The notes: generated by a model not told the origin, from the sequence alone. Shown: positions 1 to 9,440, counted from the first letter of the stretch. The stretch is 64,000 nt of DNA from Sphingomonas sp. PP-CE-3G-477 (GCF_003050745.1 NZ_QAOF01000002.1:310001-374000); one strand, 5' to 3'. A program made the numbers and translations.

Positions 1-2
1 CC

Positions 3-401
3 GCACCCGCGCGTCTCGCGAGCGGCGGGTTCCTCTGGCCGGTCGACGGCAAGGTCGTGAAACGATTCGGCCACGGCGCCAGTGGCGAACGTAACGACGG
101 CATCAAGATCGCCGTACCGGTCTCGACGCCGATCCATGCGGCCGCGGACGGCGTCGTCGCGTATGTCGGCGACGGCATCGCTGCGCTCGGCGGGCTGGTC
201 ATCATCAAGCACGGCGGCGGCTGGACGAGCGTCTACGGCCACGCGTCGAAGCTGCTCGTGCAACGCGGGCAGAGCGTCAAGCGGGGCCAGACGATCGCGC
301 TGTCGGGCGATACGGGATTCGCGGACCGCCCCGAACTGCACTTCGAACTGCGTAAAGGGCGGACGCCGGTGGATCCAACGTCGCAATTGCCTCGAACCTA
401 G
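3..401 (+). CDS. NlpD-like M23/LytM-domain protein, C-terminal part
   Basis: The reading frame is open at the left window edge, so only the last ~132 residues are seen. They form a LytM/peptidase M23 domain, with a WPVDGKV entry, a central YGH and a C-terminal [14 protein letters not shown]. Three of the four zinc ligands of active M23 peptidases appear lost: the HxxxD position reads NDGIK, and the first His of the HxH motif is Glu (ELHF). This matches the catalytically dead NlpD/EnvC group, which activates periplasmic amidases during daughter-cell separation. The activator role is inferred from the degenerate site. Signal peptide and LysM region, if any, lie outside the window. A palindromic repeat follows the stop codon. 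Confidence 0.8.
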   Translation, partial: APARLASGGFLWPVDGKVVKRFGHGASGERNDGIKIAVPVSTPIHAAADGVVAYVGDGIAALGGLVIIKHGGGWTSVYGHASKLLVQRGQSVKRGQTIALSGDTGFADRPELHFELRKGRTPVDPTSQLPRT

Positions 402-417
402 CCGCGCAAACAAAACC

Positions 418-498
418 GTCATCCCAGCGAAAGCTGGGATATTGCCGTTCGAGCCGCAGCACCCGCCCCATAAAGATCCCAGCTTTCGCTGGGATGAC
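418..498. repeat. Paired palindromic repeat (REPIN-like), CCCAGC-GAAA-GCTGGG family
   Basis: Two inverted arms of about 23 nt (418-440 and 476-498) flank a ~35-nt spacer. Each arm is itself a small hairpin, CCCAGC/GCTGGG around a GAAA loop. The same arm sequence recurs at 14731-14816. It lies between the NlpD-like gene and tyrS, and overlaps the only upstream alternative start of tyrS. Confidence 0.85.
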
Positions 499-529
499 GC
501 CGGTGGGAGCGCATGCTAGTCGCCCTCCC

Positions 530-1753
530 ATGACCTACCAGTCCGACCTGCTCACCACGCTGACTTCGCGCGGCTATGTCCACCAGATGACCGATGCCGC
601 CGCGCTCGATGCGCTCGCTGGCAAACAGGTCGTGCCCGGCTATATCGGCTTCGACCCGACCGCGCCGTCACTCCACGTCGGCAGCCTCGTCCAGATCATG
701 CTGCTCCGCCGGCTCCAGCAGACCGGGCACAAGCCGATCGTCCTGATGGGCGGCGGCACCGGCAAGATCGGTGATCCGAGCTTCAAGGACGAAGCGCGCA
801 AGCTGCTCGGCGAAGACGGGATCAAGGCAAATGTCGCCTCGATCCGCCGCATCTTCGAACGCTTCCTGACCTTCGGTGACGGCCCGACCGACGCGGTCAT
901 GCTCGACAACGCCGAGTGGCTCGACGCGCTCGAGTACATCCCGTTCCTGCGTGACGTCGGCCAGCATTTCTCGGTCAACCGGATGCTCGCCTTCGATTCG
1001 GTCAAGCTCCGCCTCGACCGCGAACAGTCGCTGAGCTTCCTCGAATTCAACTACATGATCCTCCAGGCGTACGACTTCCTCGAACTGTCGCGCCGCGCCG
1101 ACTGCCGGTTGCAGATGGGCGGCTCGGATCAGTGGGGCAACATCGTCAACGGCATCGAACTCGCGCGTCGGATGGACTCGACCGAGGTCTACGGCGTCAC
1201 CACCCCGCTGATCACCACCGCGGATGGCGGCAAGATGGGTAAGACGATGTCGGGCGCGGTGTGGCTGCACGAGGACCAGCTGCCGCACTTCGATTACTGG
1301 CAGTTCTGGCGCAACACCGACGATCGCGACGTCGGTCGCTTCCTGAAGCTGTTCACCGACCTCCCGCTCGACGAGATCGCACGCCTCGAGGCGCTCGAAG
1401 GCGCGGAGATCAATGCCGCCAAGATCGTGCTCGCGAACGAAGCGACCGCGATGTGCCGCGGTCGCGATGCTGCCGAACAGGCTGCCGAGACTGCGCGGAA
1501 GACTTTCGAGGAAGGCGCGTCGGGCGACTCGCTGCCGAGCTTTGCGGTGAGCTGCGGCACGATCGGCATCGTCGAGGCGCTCGTCGGATTGGGCTTCGTA
1601 GCGTCGAACGGCGAGGCCCGCAGAAAGATCGCGGAGGGCGCGGTTCGCGTCGATGGAGAGGCCGTCCGCGAAACGACGGCAACCATCGACATCGGCTCGC
1701 CCGTTCGCCTCAGCCTCGGCAAAAAACGACACGGGATGCTAACCCCTTCGTAA
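530..1753 (+). CDS. tyrS: Tyrosine--tRNA ligase (TyrRS)
   Basis: Charges tRNA-Tyr with tyrosine in the cytoplasm. The product is 407 aa, normal for a bacterial class I TyrRS. The HIGH-type signature is PSLHVGSL (about residues 42-49). The tRNA/tyrosine-binding MGGSDQWGN is mid-protein, and the KMSKS-type loop reads KMGKTMSG. The C-terminus has an S4 RNA-binding domain. The start at 530 (MTYQSDLL) is preferred over 494, because the extra 12 residues would be encoded by the palindromic repeat. It is a single gene between that repeat and a PilZ gene. Confidence 0.97.
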   Translation: MTYQSDLLTTLTSRGYVHQMTDAAALDALAGKQVVPGYIGFDPTAPSLHVGSLVQIMLLRRLQQTGHKPIVLMGGGTGKIGDPSFKDEARKLLGEDGIKANVASIRRIFERFLTFGDGPTDAVMLDNAEWLDALEYIPFLRDVGQHFSVNRMLAFDSVKLRLDREQSLSFLEFNYMILQAYDFLELSRRADCRLQMGGSDQWGNIVNGIELARRMDSTEVYGVTTPLITTADGGKMGKTMSGAVWLHEDQLPHFDYWQFWRNTDDRDVGRFLKLFTDLPLDEIARLEALEGAEINAAKIVLANEATAMCRGRDAAEQAAETARKTFEEGASGDSLPSFAVSCGTIGIVEALVGLGFVASNGEARRKIAEGAVRVDGEAVRETTATIDIGSPVRLSLGKKRHGMLTPS

Positions 1754-1861
1754 TAGACGCATTCTCATTTCGAAGAACGCCGCGTTAAGCATGACCGTTC
1801 GCACCCGGTTCACGCCATCCGTCATAAGTTAACGTTGATGGTCACAACCGGGGAACGATCG

Positions 1862-2179
1862 ATGCCAGGCTCTGCAACGGCCGTTCGCGACGCACGGGGC
1901 GCGCCCCGCGACGAGGTAATGCATCGCACAAGAGCGATCGACGCGGCGGGGAACAGCATCAAGCTGGTGCTGGTGAACATGTCGGCGAATGGCCTGATGG
2001 CGCGCTGCGAAGGCAATGCCGTTGCGGGCGATGTCTTGCAAATCCATCTGCCGATCCTGGGTAACGTCGACGCGGTGGTACGCTGGTCGCTGGGCGGCCG
2101 GATCGGCTGCGAACTTGACCGGACGATCCCGCTTTCCGAGTATTACGGCATGCTGGCGGTGATGACCCGCAACAGCTGA
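1862..2179 (+). CDS. PilZ-domain protein (putative c-di-GMP binding)
   Basis: A 105-aa stand-alone PilZ-like protein. The second c-di-GMP-binding motif (D/N)xSxxG is visible as NMSANG about residues 39-44. The upstream Arg motif is only loosely recognisable (HRTRAI). A beta-rich core follows, ending in GRIGCELDRTI. Start at 1862 is chosen because GGGGA lies 7 nt upstream. In-frame TTG at 1835 and ATG at 1838 would add 8-9 residues. The target process (motility, exopolysaccharide or cell cycle) cannot be told from the sequence. Confidence 0.75.
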   Translation: MPGSATAVRDARGAPRDEVMHRTRAIDAAGNSIKLVLVNMSANGLMARCEGNAVAGDVLQIHLPILGNVDAVVRWSLGGRIGCELDRTIPLSEYYGMLAVMTRNS

Positions 2180-2183
2180 CGGA

Positions 2184-2624
2184 TCAGCCGGCGCGGACCA
2201 GCACCACGCCACCTATCACCAGCGCAACCCCCGCCAACCGCGCCACGCTGATCGGCTGCTGGCTGAGCCCGAGCAGCCCGAACCGGTCGAGGATTAGCGC
2301 TGTGACGAGCTGGCTCGCGACCGCCAGCGTCAGAGCCGATGCGAGGCCCAGCCGAGGCGTGGCATAGGCGAGCGCGGCGACGAAACACGCACCGTACAGG
2401 CCGCCCAGCCATGCCCAGCCCGGCGCGCCCTTCAATGCCGCCGGCATCGTCCGATCGGTTGCTGCCCAGACGCCCAACAGCACGATCGTCCCGACCGCGA
2501 ACGACACCAGCGATCCGAGCCACAGCGAGCCGGACGCCTTGACCAGTGCGGCGTTGGTCGGCGGCTGGATCGCAAGCCCGATACCCGCGAGGAGTACGAC
2601 GAGAATGGGGAGCAAGGCAGCCAT
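2184..2624 (-). CDS. YdcZ/DUF606-type small DMT-family membrane protein
   Basis: A 146-aa very hydrophobic protein with about five transmembrane segments, matching the DUF606 (YdcZ) branch of the drug/metabolite transporter superfamily. The N-terminal LLAGIGLAIQPPTNAALVK region is the typical first helix with conserved Gly/Pro/Asn residues, and a Gly-rich VALVIGGVVLV helix closes the chain. It is half-sized relative to ten-helix EamA transporters, so it probably works as a dimer. It starts 31 nt downstream of the recG stop on the same strand and may be co-transcribed with it. Substrate unknown. Confidence 0.8.
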   Translation of the reverse strand: MAALLPILVVLLAGIGLAIQPPTNAALVKASGSLWLGSLVSFAVGTIVLLGVWAATDRTMPAALKGAPGWAWLGGLYGACFVAALAYATPRLGLASALTLAVASQLVTALILDRFGLLGLSQQPISVARLAGVALVIGGVVLVRAG

Positions 2625-2655
2625 GGCGGGTCCGTGAGCGCTCGCCCCGTACAGG

Positions 2656-4707
2656 TCAACCCGAGCGGAGCAGCGCCACGCCCGCGTCTCGATCGAACAG
2701 GTACAGCGCGGTGCGCGCCGCCTGCCCTCTCGGTCCTTCGAGCCCACCGTCGCGGTCGATCAGCAGGCGCGCGTCGTCGTGCGCGCATTGCAGGAGGTCA
2801 GCCATCATGTCGGGCGTTGCCAGACGGAACGCCATCTCGCCAGACTGTTTCGTGCCGAGCAGCTCGCCGGCACCACGAAGGCGGAGATCCTCCTCGGCGA
2901 TGCGGAAACCATCGTTGGTCTCGCGCATCAGTGCCAAGCGCGCGCGGGAAGTCTCGCTGAGCGACGATCCGCGCATCAACAGGCAGATCGATCGCCCGGT
3001 GCCGCGGCCTACCCGCCCGCGGAGCTGGTGGAGCTGGGCGAGACCGAAGCGGTCTGCATGCTCGATCACGATCAGCGTCGCGTTGGGGACGTCGACGCCG
3101 ACCTCGATCACCGTCGTCGCGACGAGGACGGACGTACGCGCGGCGGAGAACTCGGCCATCACCGCGTCCTTTTCCGCCGGTTTCATGCGGCCGTGAACGA
3201 GCGCGACCTTCTCGCCGAAGCGGGCGCGCAGCGTTTCGGCACGCATCTCGGCAGCGGCAAGGTCGCTCTTCTCGCTCTCCTCGACCAGCGGGCATACCCA
3301 GTACGCCTGCCCGCCATCCGCCAGATGCCGGCCGAGCGCATTGACCACGTCGTCAAGCCGGTCCTCGGAGATTACCCGCGTCTCGATTGGCTGGCGACCC
3401 GGCGGCATCTCGTCGAGGCGGCTGACGTCCATCTCGCCGTATTGCGCCAGCGTCAGCGTGCGCGGGATCGGCGTCGCGGTCATCGCCAGCAGATGCGGCG
3501 GCGCGACACCCTTGGCCTGCAACGTCATGCGTTGCGCGACGCCAAAGCGGTGCTGCTCATCGACCACTACCAGCCCCAGATCCTTGTAGCCGACCGCATC
3601 CTGGAAGATCGCGTGCGTGCCGACGAGGATGTCGATCTCGCCGTTCGCCAGCGCCATCAGCGTCGCCTCTCGCACGCGGCCCTTGTCGCGACCGGTGAGC
3701 ACGCCGACCTCGATCGGCAGCCCGGCGAGCGTCTTTCGCAGTGTTTCGTAATGCTGGCGGGCGAGAATTTCGGTAGGCGCGAGCATCGCCGCCTGCGCAC
3801 CGGCCTCCACGGCGATCAGCATCGCCATCGCCGCGACCAGCGTCTTGCCCGAACCGACATCGCCCTGCAGCAGCCGCAGCATCGGCGCGGTCTGCGCGAG
3901 ATCGCCCTCGATCTCACCGACCGTCCGCGATTGCGCGCCGGTCAGCGTGTAGGGGAGCTTCAGCAGGTCGCGTAGCCGGCCGTCGCCTTGCAGCGCCCGC
4001 CCCCGCCGCTTGCGGGTATCCGCGCGGACGATCGTCATCGCCAGCTGGTTCGCGAACACTTCGTCATACGCCAGCCGCTCGCGCGCCGTCGCGTCCGAAG
4101 GGTCGGCATGGATGCGCGCAAGCGACTCATGCCACCCCGGCCATTCGCGTTTCGCCTTCAGGCCCGGCTCGATCCACTCGGGCAGATCCGGCGCGCGCGC
4201 GACCGCCTGCGTGGTCAGTGCCGCCAGCCGCCGCGAGGTGAGGCCTTCCGACAGCGGATAGATCGGCTCGCGCTCGCGTAACTCCTCGTCTGGCTCGACG
4301 ATGTCGGGATGGACGATCTGCAATTCCTGGCCGTATTCATCGAGCCGCCCCGAGATCCGCTTGGCCTCGCCGATCGGCAGCAGCTTCTTCGCCCAGCCCG
4401 AACTGCCGCCGAAGAAGACGAGGCTGACGTAATTGCCGTGCTCGTCGGTCGCCTGCACGCGGGTAGGCCCCCGCCCGGCGCTGATCTTGTAGTCGCGCGG
4501 AGTCAGCGTGATCGTGATGATCCGCCCGGCATCGCTCGACATCAGCTCGGTGCGTGGCAGGCGATCGACGTAGCCGGTCGGCAGATGGAAGGCGACGTCG
4601 ACGACGCGCGCGAGCCCGAGCCGGTCGAGCGGCTTGGCGAGCGCGGGCCCCACCCCCTTCAGGACGAGGGTTTCGGCGAACAGCGGATTGAGGATTTCAG
4701 GTCGCAT
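2656..4707 (-). CDS. recG: ATP-dependent DNA helicase RecG
   Basis: Remodels stalled replication forks and migrates Holliday junctions. The 683-aa product has the N-terminal wedge/OB domain, which contacts branched DNA, and then two RecA-like helicase domains. Walker A is LLQGDVGSGKT and Walker B/motif II is VVVDEQH. Motif III is AMTATPIPRTL and motif VI contains QLRGRVGRG. The start at 4707 (MRPEILNPLF) begins the conserved N-terminus. Longer in-frame extensions run into the divergent sdhE promoter. It is divergent from sdhE with 73 bp between them. Confidence 0.96.
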   Translation of the reverse strand: MRPEILNPLFAETLVLKGVGPALAKPLDRLGLARVVDVAFHLPTGYVDRLPRTELMSSDAGRIITITLTPRDYKISAGRGPTRVQATDEHGNYVSLVFFGGSSGWAKKLLPIGEAKRISGRLDEYGQELQIVHPDIVEPDEELREREPIYPLSEGLTSRRLAALTTQAVARAPDLPEWIEPGLKAKREWPGWHESLARIHADPSDATARERLAYDEVFANQLAMTIVRADTRKRRGRALQGDGRLRDLLKLPYTLTGAQSRTVGEIEGDLAQTAPMLRLLQGDVGSGKTLVAAMAMLIAVEAGAQAAMLAPTEILARQHYETLRKTLAGLPIEVGVLTGRDKGRVREATLMALANGEIDILVGTHAIFQDAVGYKDLGLVVVDEQHRFGVAQRMTLQAKGVAPPHLLAMTATPIPRTLTLAQYGEMDVSRLDEMPPGRQPIETRVISEDRLDDVVNALGRHLADGGQAYWVCPLVEESEKSDLAAAEMRAETLRARFGEKVALVHGRMKPAEKDAVMAEFSAARTSVLVATTVIEVGVDVPNATLIVIEHADRFGLAQLHQLRGRVGRGTGRSICLLMRGSSLSETSRARLALMRETNDGFRIAEEDLRLRGAGELLGTKQSGEMAFRLATPDMMADLLQCAHDDARLLIDRDGGLEGPRGQAARTALYLFDRDAGVALLRSG

Positions 4708-4780
4708 GACTATCTGGCCTCTATAGCCTAGCCGACGCCCGCCGCCAGCGGGTCGCCGGCTCTTCGTGTTTGGAGATACG

Positions 4781-5047
4781 ATGGACCACGAGACCCGCCT
4801 CAAGCGCCTGGGCTTTCGCAGCTCGCACCGCGGCACGCGCGAAGCCGACATGATGATCGGCGGCTTCTTCGCGACCTATGGCCAGACGTGGACTCCCGAG
4901 CAGCTCGACTGGTTCGAGGCGCTCCTGGAGGAACAGGACGTCGACATCATGGGCTGGGCGATCGGCTCGATCGTCTGCCCGCCCGAATGGGACGGCCCGA
5001 TGATGCAGGCGATGCGCGACATCGATTACGTGACGGTCGTGAAGTAA
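4781..5047 (+). CDS. sdhE: Succinate dehydrogenase assembly factor 2 (SdhE/CptB family)
   Basis: An 88-aa protein that assists covalent FAD attachment to the flavoprotein subunit SdhA of succinate dehydrogenase. The diagnostic RGxxE loop is present as HRGTREADMMIG, followed by the conserved five-helix fold ending in DWFEALLEEQDVDIMGW. The start at 4781 has GGAG 5 nt upstream. An in-frame GTG at 4766 would swallow that site. In alphaproteobacteria sdhE commonly sits beside recG and mfd, as here. Confidence 0.93.
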   Translation: MDHETRLKRLGFRSSHRGTREADMMIGGFFATYGQTWTPEQLDWFEALLEEQDVDIMGWAIGSIVCPPEWDGPMMQAMRDIDYVTVVK

Positions 5048-5053
5048 CGCACT

Positions 5054-5152
5054 CCCTCTCCCCCTTGGGGAGAGGGTCGGGGTGAGGGGTAGCCAAGCAG
5101 CGCAGCGCCCGGAACAGCCCCTCACCCAACCCTCTCCCCAAGGGGGAGAGGG
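5054..5152. repeat. Paired palindromic repeat (REPIN-like), CCCTCTCCCC family, copy 1
   Basis: A ~99-nt element whose outer arms (CCCTCTCCCCCTTGGGGAGAGGG type) are inverted around a ~40-nt spacer containing GCCAAGCAGCGCAG and CCCGGAACAGCC. The spacer recurs in reverse orientation at 23790-23888. The element sits between sdhE and mfd and ends only 13 nt before the mfd ATG. Confidence 0.85.
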
Positions 5153-5165
5153 CTTTAGGAAGCCA

Positions 5166-8100
5166 ATGCCAGACCTCAAGACGATCCTTTCCGCGACCAG
5201 CCCGCTGATCCTCTCGGGCGTGCCGTCCGGCTTCCAGCCGTCGCTGCTCGCCGACCTCGCACGCGCCGCGAAGACCCGCGCGGTGTTCATCGCGCCGGAC
5301 GATGCGGCGATGCGCGCGGTCGCCTCGACCGCGGCGTATTTCGCGCCCGATCTCGAAGTGCTGAGCTTCCCCGCCTGGGACTGCCTCCCTTACGACCGCG
5401 CCTCGCCCACGCTCCGCATCATGGCCGAGCGTGTCGCCGCGCTGCAACGACTCCAGGGCAAGCCCAAGGGTCCGCAACTCCTGCTGACCACCGCCAACGC
5501 CGCGACTCAGCGCGTCCTCACCCCGTTCCGCATCCGCCAGCTCGTCGCGCGTCTCGCCCCCGGCGAACGGATCGGTCGCGACAAGCTCGCCATGCTGCTC
5601 CAGGCGAACGGCTATGTCCGCACCGACACCGTCCACGATCAGGGCGAATACGCGGTGCGCGGCGGGATCGTCGATCTCTACCCGTCGGGCGAAGACCACG
5701 CACTGCGCCTCGATTTCTTCGGCGACGAGATCGAAAGCGTCCGCACGTTCGACGCGGCGGACCAGCGTACCACCGGGCGGATCGACGGCTTCGTCCTGCT
5801 CCCCGCCTCCGAAGCGCTGCTCGACGAGGATTCGATCAAACGCTTCCGCACCCGCTACCGCGATGCGTTCGGCGCGACCGCGACTGGCGATCCGATGTAC
5901 CAGGCGATCTCCGAAGGCCGCCGCATCGCGGGCATGGAGCATTGGCTGCCGCTGTTCGAGGAGAAGATGGCGACGCTGTTCGACCATCTCGGCGCCGACG
6001 ACGTCGTGGTCCGCGACAACGGCGTCGCCGCGGCGGTGGAAAGCCGGCTCGAATCGATCGCCGACTATTACGAGAACCGCAAGCGCGCCGAGGCGGCCCA
6101 GCCTGGCAGCTATCGCCCGATGCCTGCCAAGGCGCTCTATCTTGACGCGCAGGAATGGTCCGGCGGCGTCGAGGCATTCGCCGCGCATATCACATCGCCG
6201 TTCCACGAACCGCCGAGCGACACCGTGCTCGACTTCGACGTCGACGGCCCGCGCGATTTCGGCCCCGAGCGTGCCGCGCAGGCGAACATCTACGAAGCCG
6301 TCGCGGATCATGTCGAGAAACTACGCAAGCAGGGGCGGAAACCGATCCTCGCGAGCTACTCGATCGGCGCGCGCGAACGCCTGGGGAGCCTGCTCGCCGA
6401 CCACGGCATGAAAGGCGGCAAGCACGCCGAGACGTGGCAGGACGCGCTCGGCATCGCCGACACCGCGCGCAGCTTCGGCGTCGCGCTGATCGTCCTGCCG
6501 CTCGATCACGGCTTCACCGCACCGGGGATCGCGGTCCTCACCGAGCAGGACATGCTTGGCGACCGGCTCGTCCACCGCAAGAAGCGCAAGAAATCCGCCG
6601 ACGCGTTCCTTGCCGAACTCGCGACGCTGACGCCGGGCGATCTGGTCGTCCACACCGAGCACGGCATCGGTCGGTACGAGGGCCTGACCTCGATTCCCGT
6701 GGGCCAAAGCCCGCACGACTGCGTCGCACTGAGCTATGCCGGCGGCGACAAGCTGTACGTGCCGGTCGAGAACATCGACGTCCTCTCGCGCTACGGCTCG
6801 TCCGAGGAAGGCGCGACGCTAGACCGGCTCGGCGGCGAGGGCTGGCAGCGTCGCAAGTCGAAGATGAAGGAGCGAATCCGCGAGATCGCCGGCGAACTCA
6901 TCGCGACCGCCGCCGAACGCGCGCTGCATCCGGGCGACGTGCTCGAACCCGATGCGAGCGGCTATCCGAGCTTCGTCGACCGCTTCCCCTACGAGGAAAC
7001 CGAGGACCAGGACCGCGCGATCGAGGACGTTCTCGGCGATCTCGCCGCGGGCAAGCCGATGGATCGTCTCGTGGTCGGCGACGTCGGCTTCGGCAAGACC
7101 GAAGTCGCGCTGCGGGCGGCGTTCGTCGCGGCGATGGGCGGCAAGCAGGTCGCGATCGTCTGCCCGACGACGTTGCTCGCGCGCCAGCATTACAACAACT
7201 TCGTCGCACGGTTCGAAGGCTTCCCGATGAACATGGGCCGGCTGTCGCGCCTCGTCACCGCGAGCGAGGCGAAGGCGACCAAGGAGGGACTGGCGAACGG
7301 CACGATCGACGTCGTCATCGGCACCCATGCGCTGCTCGCGAAGAACATCGACTTCAAGCGGCTCGGGCTGGTCGTGGTCGACGAGGAACAGCGGTTCGGC
7401 GTGACGCACAAGGAGCGGCTGAAGGCGCTGCGGGCGGACGTCCACATGCTGACGCTGACCGCGACGCCGATCCCGCGCACGCTGCAGATGGCGATGTCGG
7501 GCATCCGCGAGCTGTCGGTGATCCAGACCCCGCCGGTCGATCGCCTCGCGGTGCGGACGTACATCATGCCGTTCGACCCGGTCGTGCTGCGCGAGGCGTT
7601 GCTGCGCGAGCATTACCGTGGGGGGCAGAGCTTCGTCGTTACGCCGCGCGTCGCGGACTTGCCCGAGATCGAGGATTTCCTGCGCGAACAGGTGCCCGAG
7701 ATCCGCTTCGTCGTCGCGCACGGCCAGATGTCGCCGACCGAAGTCGAAGAGCGCATGTCCGCGTTCTACGACAAGAAGTTCGAGGTGCTCGTCTCGACCA
7801 CGATCATCGAGAGCGGGATCGACATCGCGTCGGCCAACACGATGATCGTCCACCGCGCCGACCGCTTCGGCCTCGCCCAGTTGTATCAGCTGCGCGGGCG
7901 TGTCGGACGGTCGAAGACGCGCGCCTACGCGTATCTGGTGACGCCGCCCGAGCGGCAGATGACGGTGACGGCGGAGAAGCGGCTGAAGGTGCTGTCCGAT
8001 CTCGATTCGCTGGGGGCCGGCTTCCAGCTTGCCAGCCACGATCTGGATATCCGCGGCGCGGGCAACATGCTCGGCGACGAGCAGACCGGGCATATCAAGG

Positions 8101-8636
8101 AGGTCGGGTTCGAACTGTACCAGGCGATGCTGGAGGAAGCGATCATGGACGCCAAGGCCGGCGGCATGACCTCGTCGCGGCCGCGCGATTTCTCGCCGCA
8201 GATCACGGTCGACGCGCCGATCCTCATCCCCGAGGACTACGTGCCCGATCTCGACCTGCGGATGGGGCTGTATCGTCGCCTCAACGATCTCGACGAGAGC
8301 CAGGAGATCGAGGCGTTCGCGGCCGAGATGATCGATCGCTTCGGCCCGCTGCCGGATGCGACCGAGAATTTGATCAAGGTCATCGAGATCAAGCTGAACG
8401 CCAAGCGCGCGTGCGTGTCGAAGATCGACGTCGGGCCGAAGGGCGTGCTGGTGTCGTTCCACGACGACAAGCCGCCGAACATCGACAAGCTGCTGGCGTA
8501 TGTGGGGCGGCTGAACGGCGTCGCGCGGTTGCGGCCGGACAGCAAGCTGGTGTTGCAACGGGCTTGGGGCGATCCGAAGGCTCGGCTGCATGGTGCGCTA
8601 CAGCTGTCGAAGGGGTTGGCGAAAGCTGCGGGGTAA
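5166..8636 (+). CDS. mfd: Transcription-repair coupling factor Mfd
   Basis: A 1156-aa translocase that dislodges RNA polymerase stalled at DNA lesions and recruits UvrA. The order is a UvrB-like N-terminal module, an RNA-polymerase interaction domain (around LTPGDLVVHTEHGIGRYEGL), and the helicase core with Walker A VVGDVGFGKTE and motif II VVDEEQ. Motif III is LTATPIPRTLQM, the TRG region is QLRGRVGRSKTRAYAYL, and the C-terminal TRCF domain follows. The start at 5166 has AGGA 5 nt upstream. The in-frame codons before it belong to the repeat. Repeats flank it on both sides, so it is probably transcribed alone. Confidence 0.97.
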   Translation: MPDLKTILSATSPLILSGVPSGFQPSLLADLARAAKTRAVFIAPDDAAMRAVASTAAYFAPDLEVLSFPAWDCLPYDRASPTLRIMAERVAALQRLQGKPKGPQLLLTTANAATQRVLTPFRIRQLVARLAPGERIGRDKLAMLLQANGYVRTDTVHDQGEYAVRGGIVDLYPSGEDHALRLDFFGDEIESVRTFDAADQRTTGRIDGFVLLPASEALLDEDSIKRFRTRYRDAFGATATGDPMYQAISEGRRIAGMEHWLPLFEEKMATLFDHLGADDVVVRDNGVAAAVESRLESIADYYENRKRAEAAQPGSYRPMPAKALYLDAQEWSGGVEAFAAHITSPFHEPPSDTVLDFDVDGPRDFGPERAAQANIYEAVADHVEKLRKQGRKPILASYSIGARERLGSLLADHGMKGGKHAETWQDALGIADTARSFGVALIVLPLDHGFTAPGIAVLTEQDMLGDRLVHRKKRKKSADAFLAELATLTPGDLVVHTEHGIGRYEGLTSIPVGQSPHDCVALSYAGGDKLYVPVENIDVLSRYGSSEEGATLDRLGGEGWQRRKSKMKERIREIAGELIATAAERALHPGDVLEPDASGYPSFVDRFPYEETEDQDRAIEDVLGDLAAGKPMDRLVVGDVGFGKTEVALRAAFVAAMGGKQVAIVCPTTLLARQHYNNFVARFEGFPMNMGRLSRLVTASEAKATKEGLANGTIDVVIGTHALLAKNIDFKRLGLVVVDEEQRFGVTHKERLKALRADVHMLTLTATPIPRTLQMAMSGIRELSVIQTPPVDRLAVRTYIMPFDPVVLREALLREHYRGGQSFVVTPRVADLPEIEDFLREQVPEIRFVVAHGQMSPTEVEERMSAFYDKKFEVLVSTTIIESGIDIASANTMIVHRADRFGLAQLYQLRGRVGRSKTRAYAYLVTPPERQMTVTAEKRLKVLSDLDSLGAGFQLASHDLDIRGAGNMLGDEQTGHIKEVGFELYQAMLEEAIMDAKAGGMTSSRPRDFSPQITVDAPILIPEDYVPDLDLRMGLYRRLNDLDESQEIEAFAAEMIDRFGPLPDATENLIKVIEIKLNAKRACVSKIDVGPKGVLVSFHDDKPPNIDKLLAYVGRLNGVARLRPDSKLVLQRAWGDPKARLHGALQLSKGLAKAAG

Positions 8637-8647
8637 GTTCTTCTTAG

Positions 8648-8745
8648 CCCTCTCCCCTCCGGGGAGAGGGTTGGGTGAGGGGCGCCGCGAGCGTTACCCT
8701 CTACAACAGCCCCTCACCCCGGCCCTCTCCCCGAAGGGGAGAGGG
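8648..8745. repeat. Paired palindromic repeat, CCCTCTCCCC family, copy 2
   Basis: Inverted arms of the same GGGGAGAGGG-type as at 5054 and 23790, including the flanking GGTTGGGTGAGGGG / CCCCTCACCCC stretches. The inner spacer (CGCCGCGAGCGTTACC region) differs from the other two copies. Located just after the mfd stop codon. Confidence 0.8.
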
Positions 8746-8756
8746 AGCAGCGCACG

Positions 8757-8794
8757 AAAAAGCCGGACTACCACTGAGGTAGCCCGGCCTTTTT
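8757..8794 (-). terminator. Bidirectional rho-independent terminator
   Basis: AAAAAGCCGG-CTACC, a short ACTGA loop, and GGTAG-CCGGC followed by TTTTT, with one mismatch in the stem. Read on the minus strand it ends the lipoprotein gene (stop at 8814). Read on the plus strand the A/T flanks also allow it to stop transcription from mfd. Confidence 0.8.
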
Positions 8795-8813
8795 GGCATC
8801 TCGAAGGGAACGC

Positions 8814-9440
8814 TTACTTCGGCAGCACGACGCTCGGTCCGATGCTGTCGACCACCTTCCGCGCATCGAACGCGCGGATGTTGTCGCGCGGGATCGGGCC
8901 CTTGCGCATCACGATTTCCGCAGTCGCCTCGTACCGGTCGATCGTGCGAACGTCGAAGTCATTGCCCCATGGGCCACCACCGAAACCGCCATAGCCGCCG
9001 CCGAAACCACCGCCAAAGCCGCCATAGGGGCTCCAGTTGCGCCAGCCGAAGCCGCGGCCGTAATAGCGCCACGACGGCCCCCAATAGCCGCCGAAGCCGC
9101 CATACCCGAACCCGCCACCGATCCCCGGCGTCGAGTAGGTCCGCGACTGGAGGTTGGTTTCACGATCGGCCATCAGGTAATAGTCGTAGCCGTTCTGCAA
9201 CGTCAGTTCGGCAGCGCGGAAGAACAGGTAACGCTCGACGGTATCACGCGACGTCACGCTGTTGCCGGCGAAGCTGACGAGAAAACGGCCGGGCTCTACC
9301 TGCCGGTCGCTATAGCCGGTGCGGCTGAACCCCTGGCCCGTCGCCGGCCGATAGGTGGTCTCGGTCGCGCAACCGGCCAGCAATAGAGCGCCCGTTGCGA
9401 GCGCTGCCAATGCGACCTTGCGACCAGGTTTCATGAACAT
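8814..9440 (-). CDS. CC0125/CC1285-family lipoprotein
   Basis: A 208-aa lipoprotein with a signal peptide and a lipobox LLAGC about residues 20-24, so it is anchored to a membrane after lipidation. The conserved core (SDRQVEPGRFLVSFAGNSVT, then ERYLFFRAAELTL) identifies the Caulobacter CC0125/CC1285 family, whose function is unknown. About residues 105-160 are an unusual low-complexity insert of Gly, Phe, Tyr and Trp in repeated GGFGGG/GYGG units. GGAGA lies 6 nt before the ATG at 9440. A terminator follows directly. Confidence 0.85.
   Translation of the reverse strand: MFMKPGRKVALAALATGALLLAGCATETTYRPATGQGFSRTGYSDRQVEPGRFLVSFAGNSVTSRDTVERYLFFRAAELTLQNGYDYYLMADRETNLQSRTYSTPGIGGGFGYGGFGGYWGPSWRYYGRGFGWRNWSPYGGFGGGFGGGYGGFGGGPWGNDFDVRTIDRYEATAEIVMRKGPIPRDNIRAFDARKVVDSIGPSVVLPK

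Noticed and set aside
494..530. Longer tyrS start at 494
   Set aside because: The 12 extra residues are encoded by the end of the palindromic repeat, and the conserved TyrRS N-terminus begins at 530.
5054..5152. Palindromic pairs read as CRISPR or as rho-independent terminators
   Set aside because: There are only two inverted arms per site, no direct-repeat array and no variable spacers of constant length, and no T-tract follows the stems.
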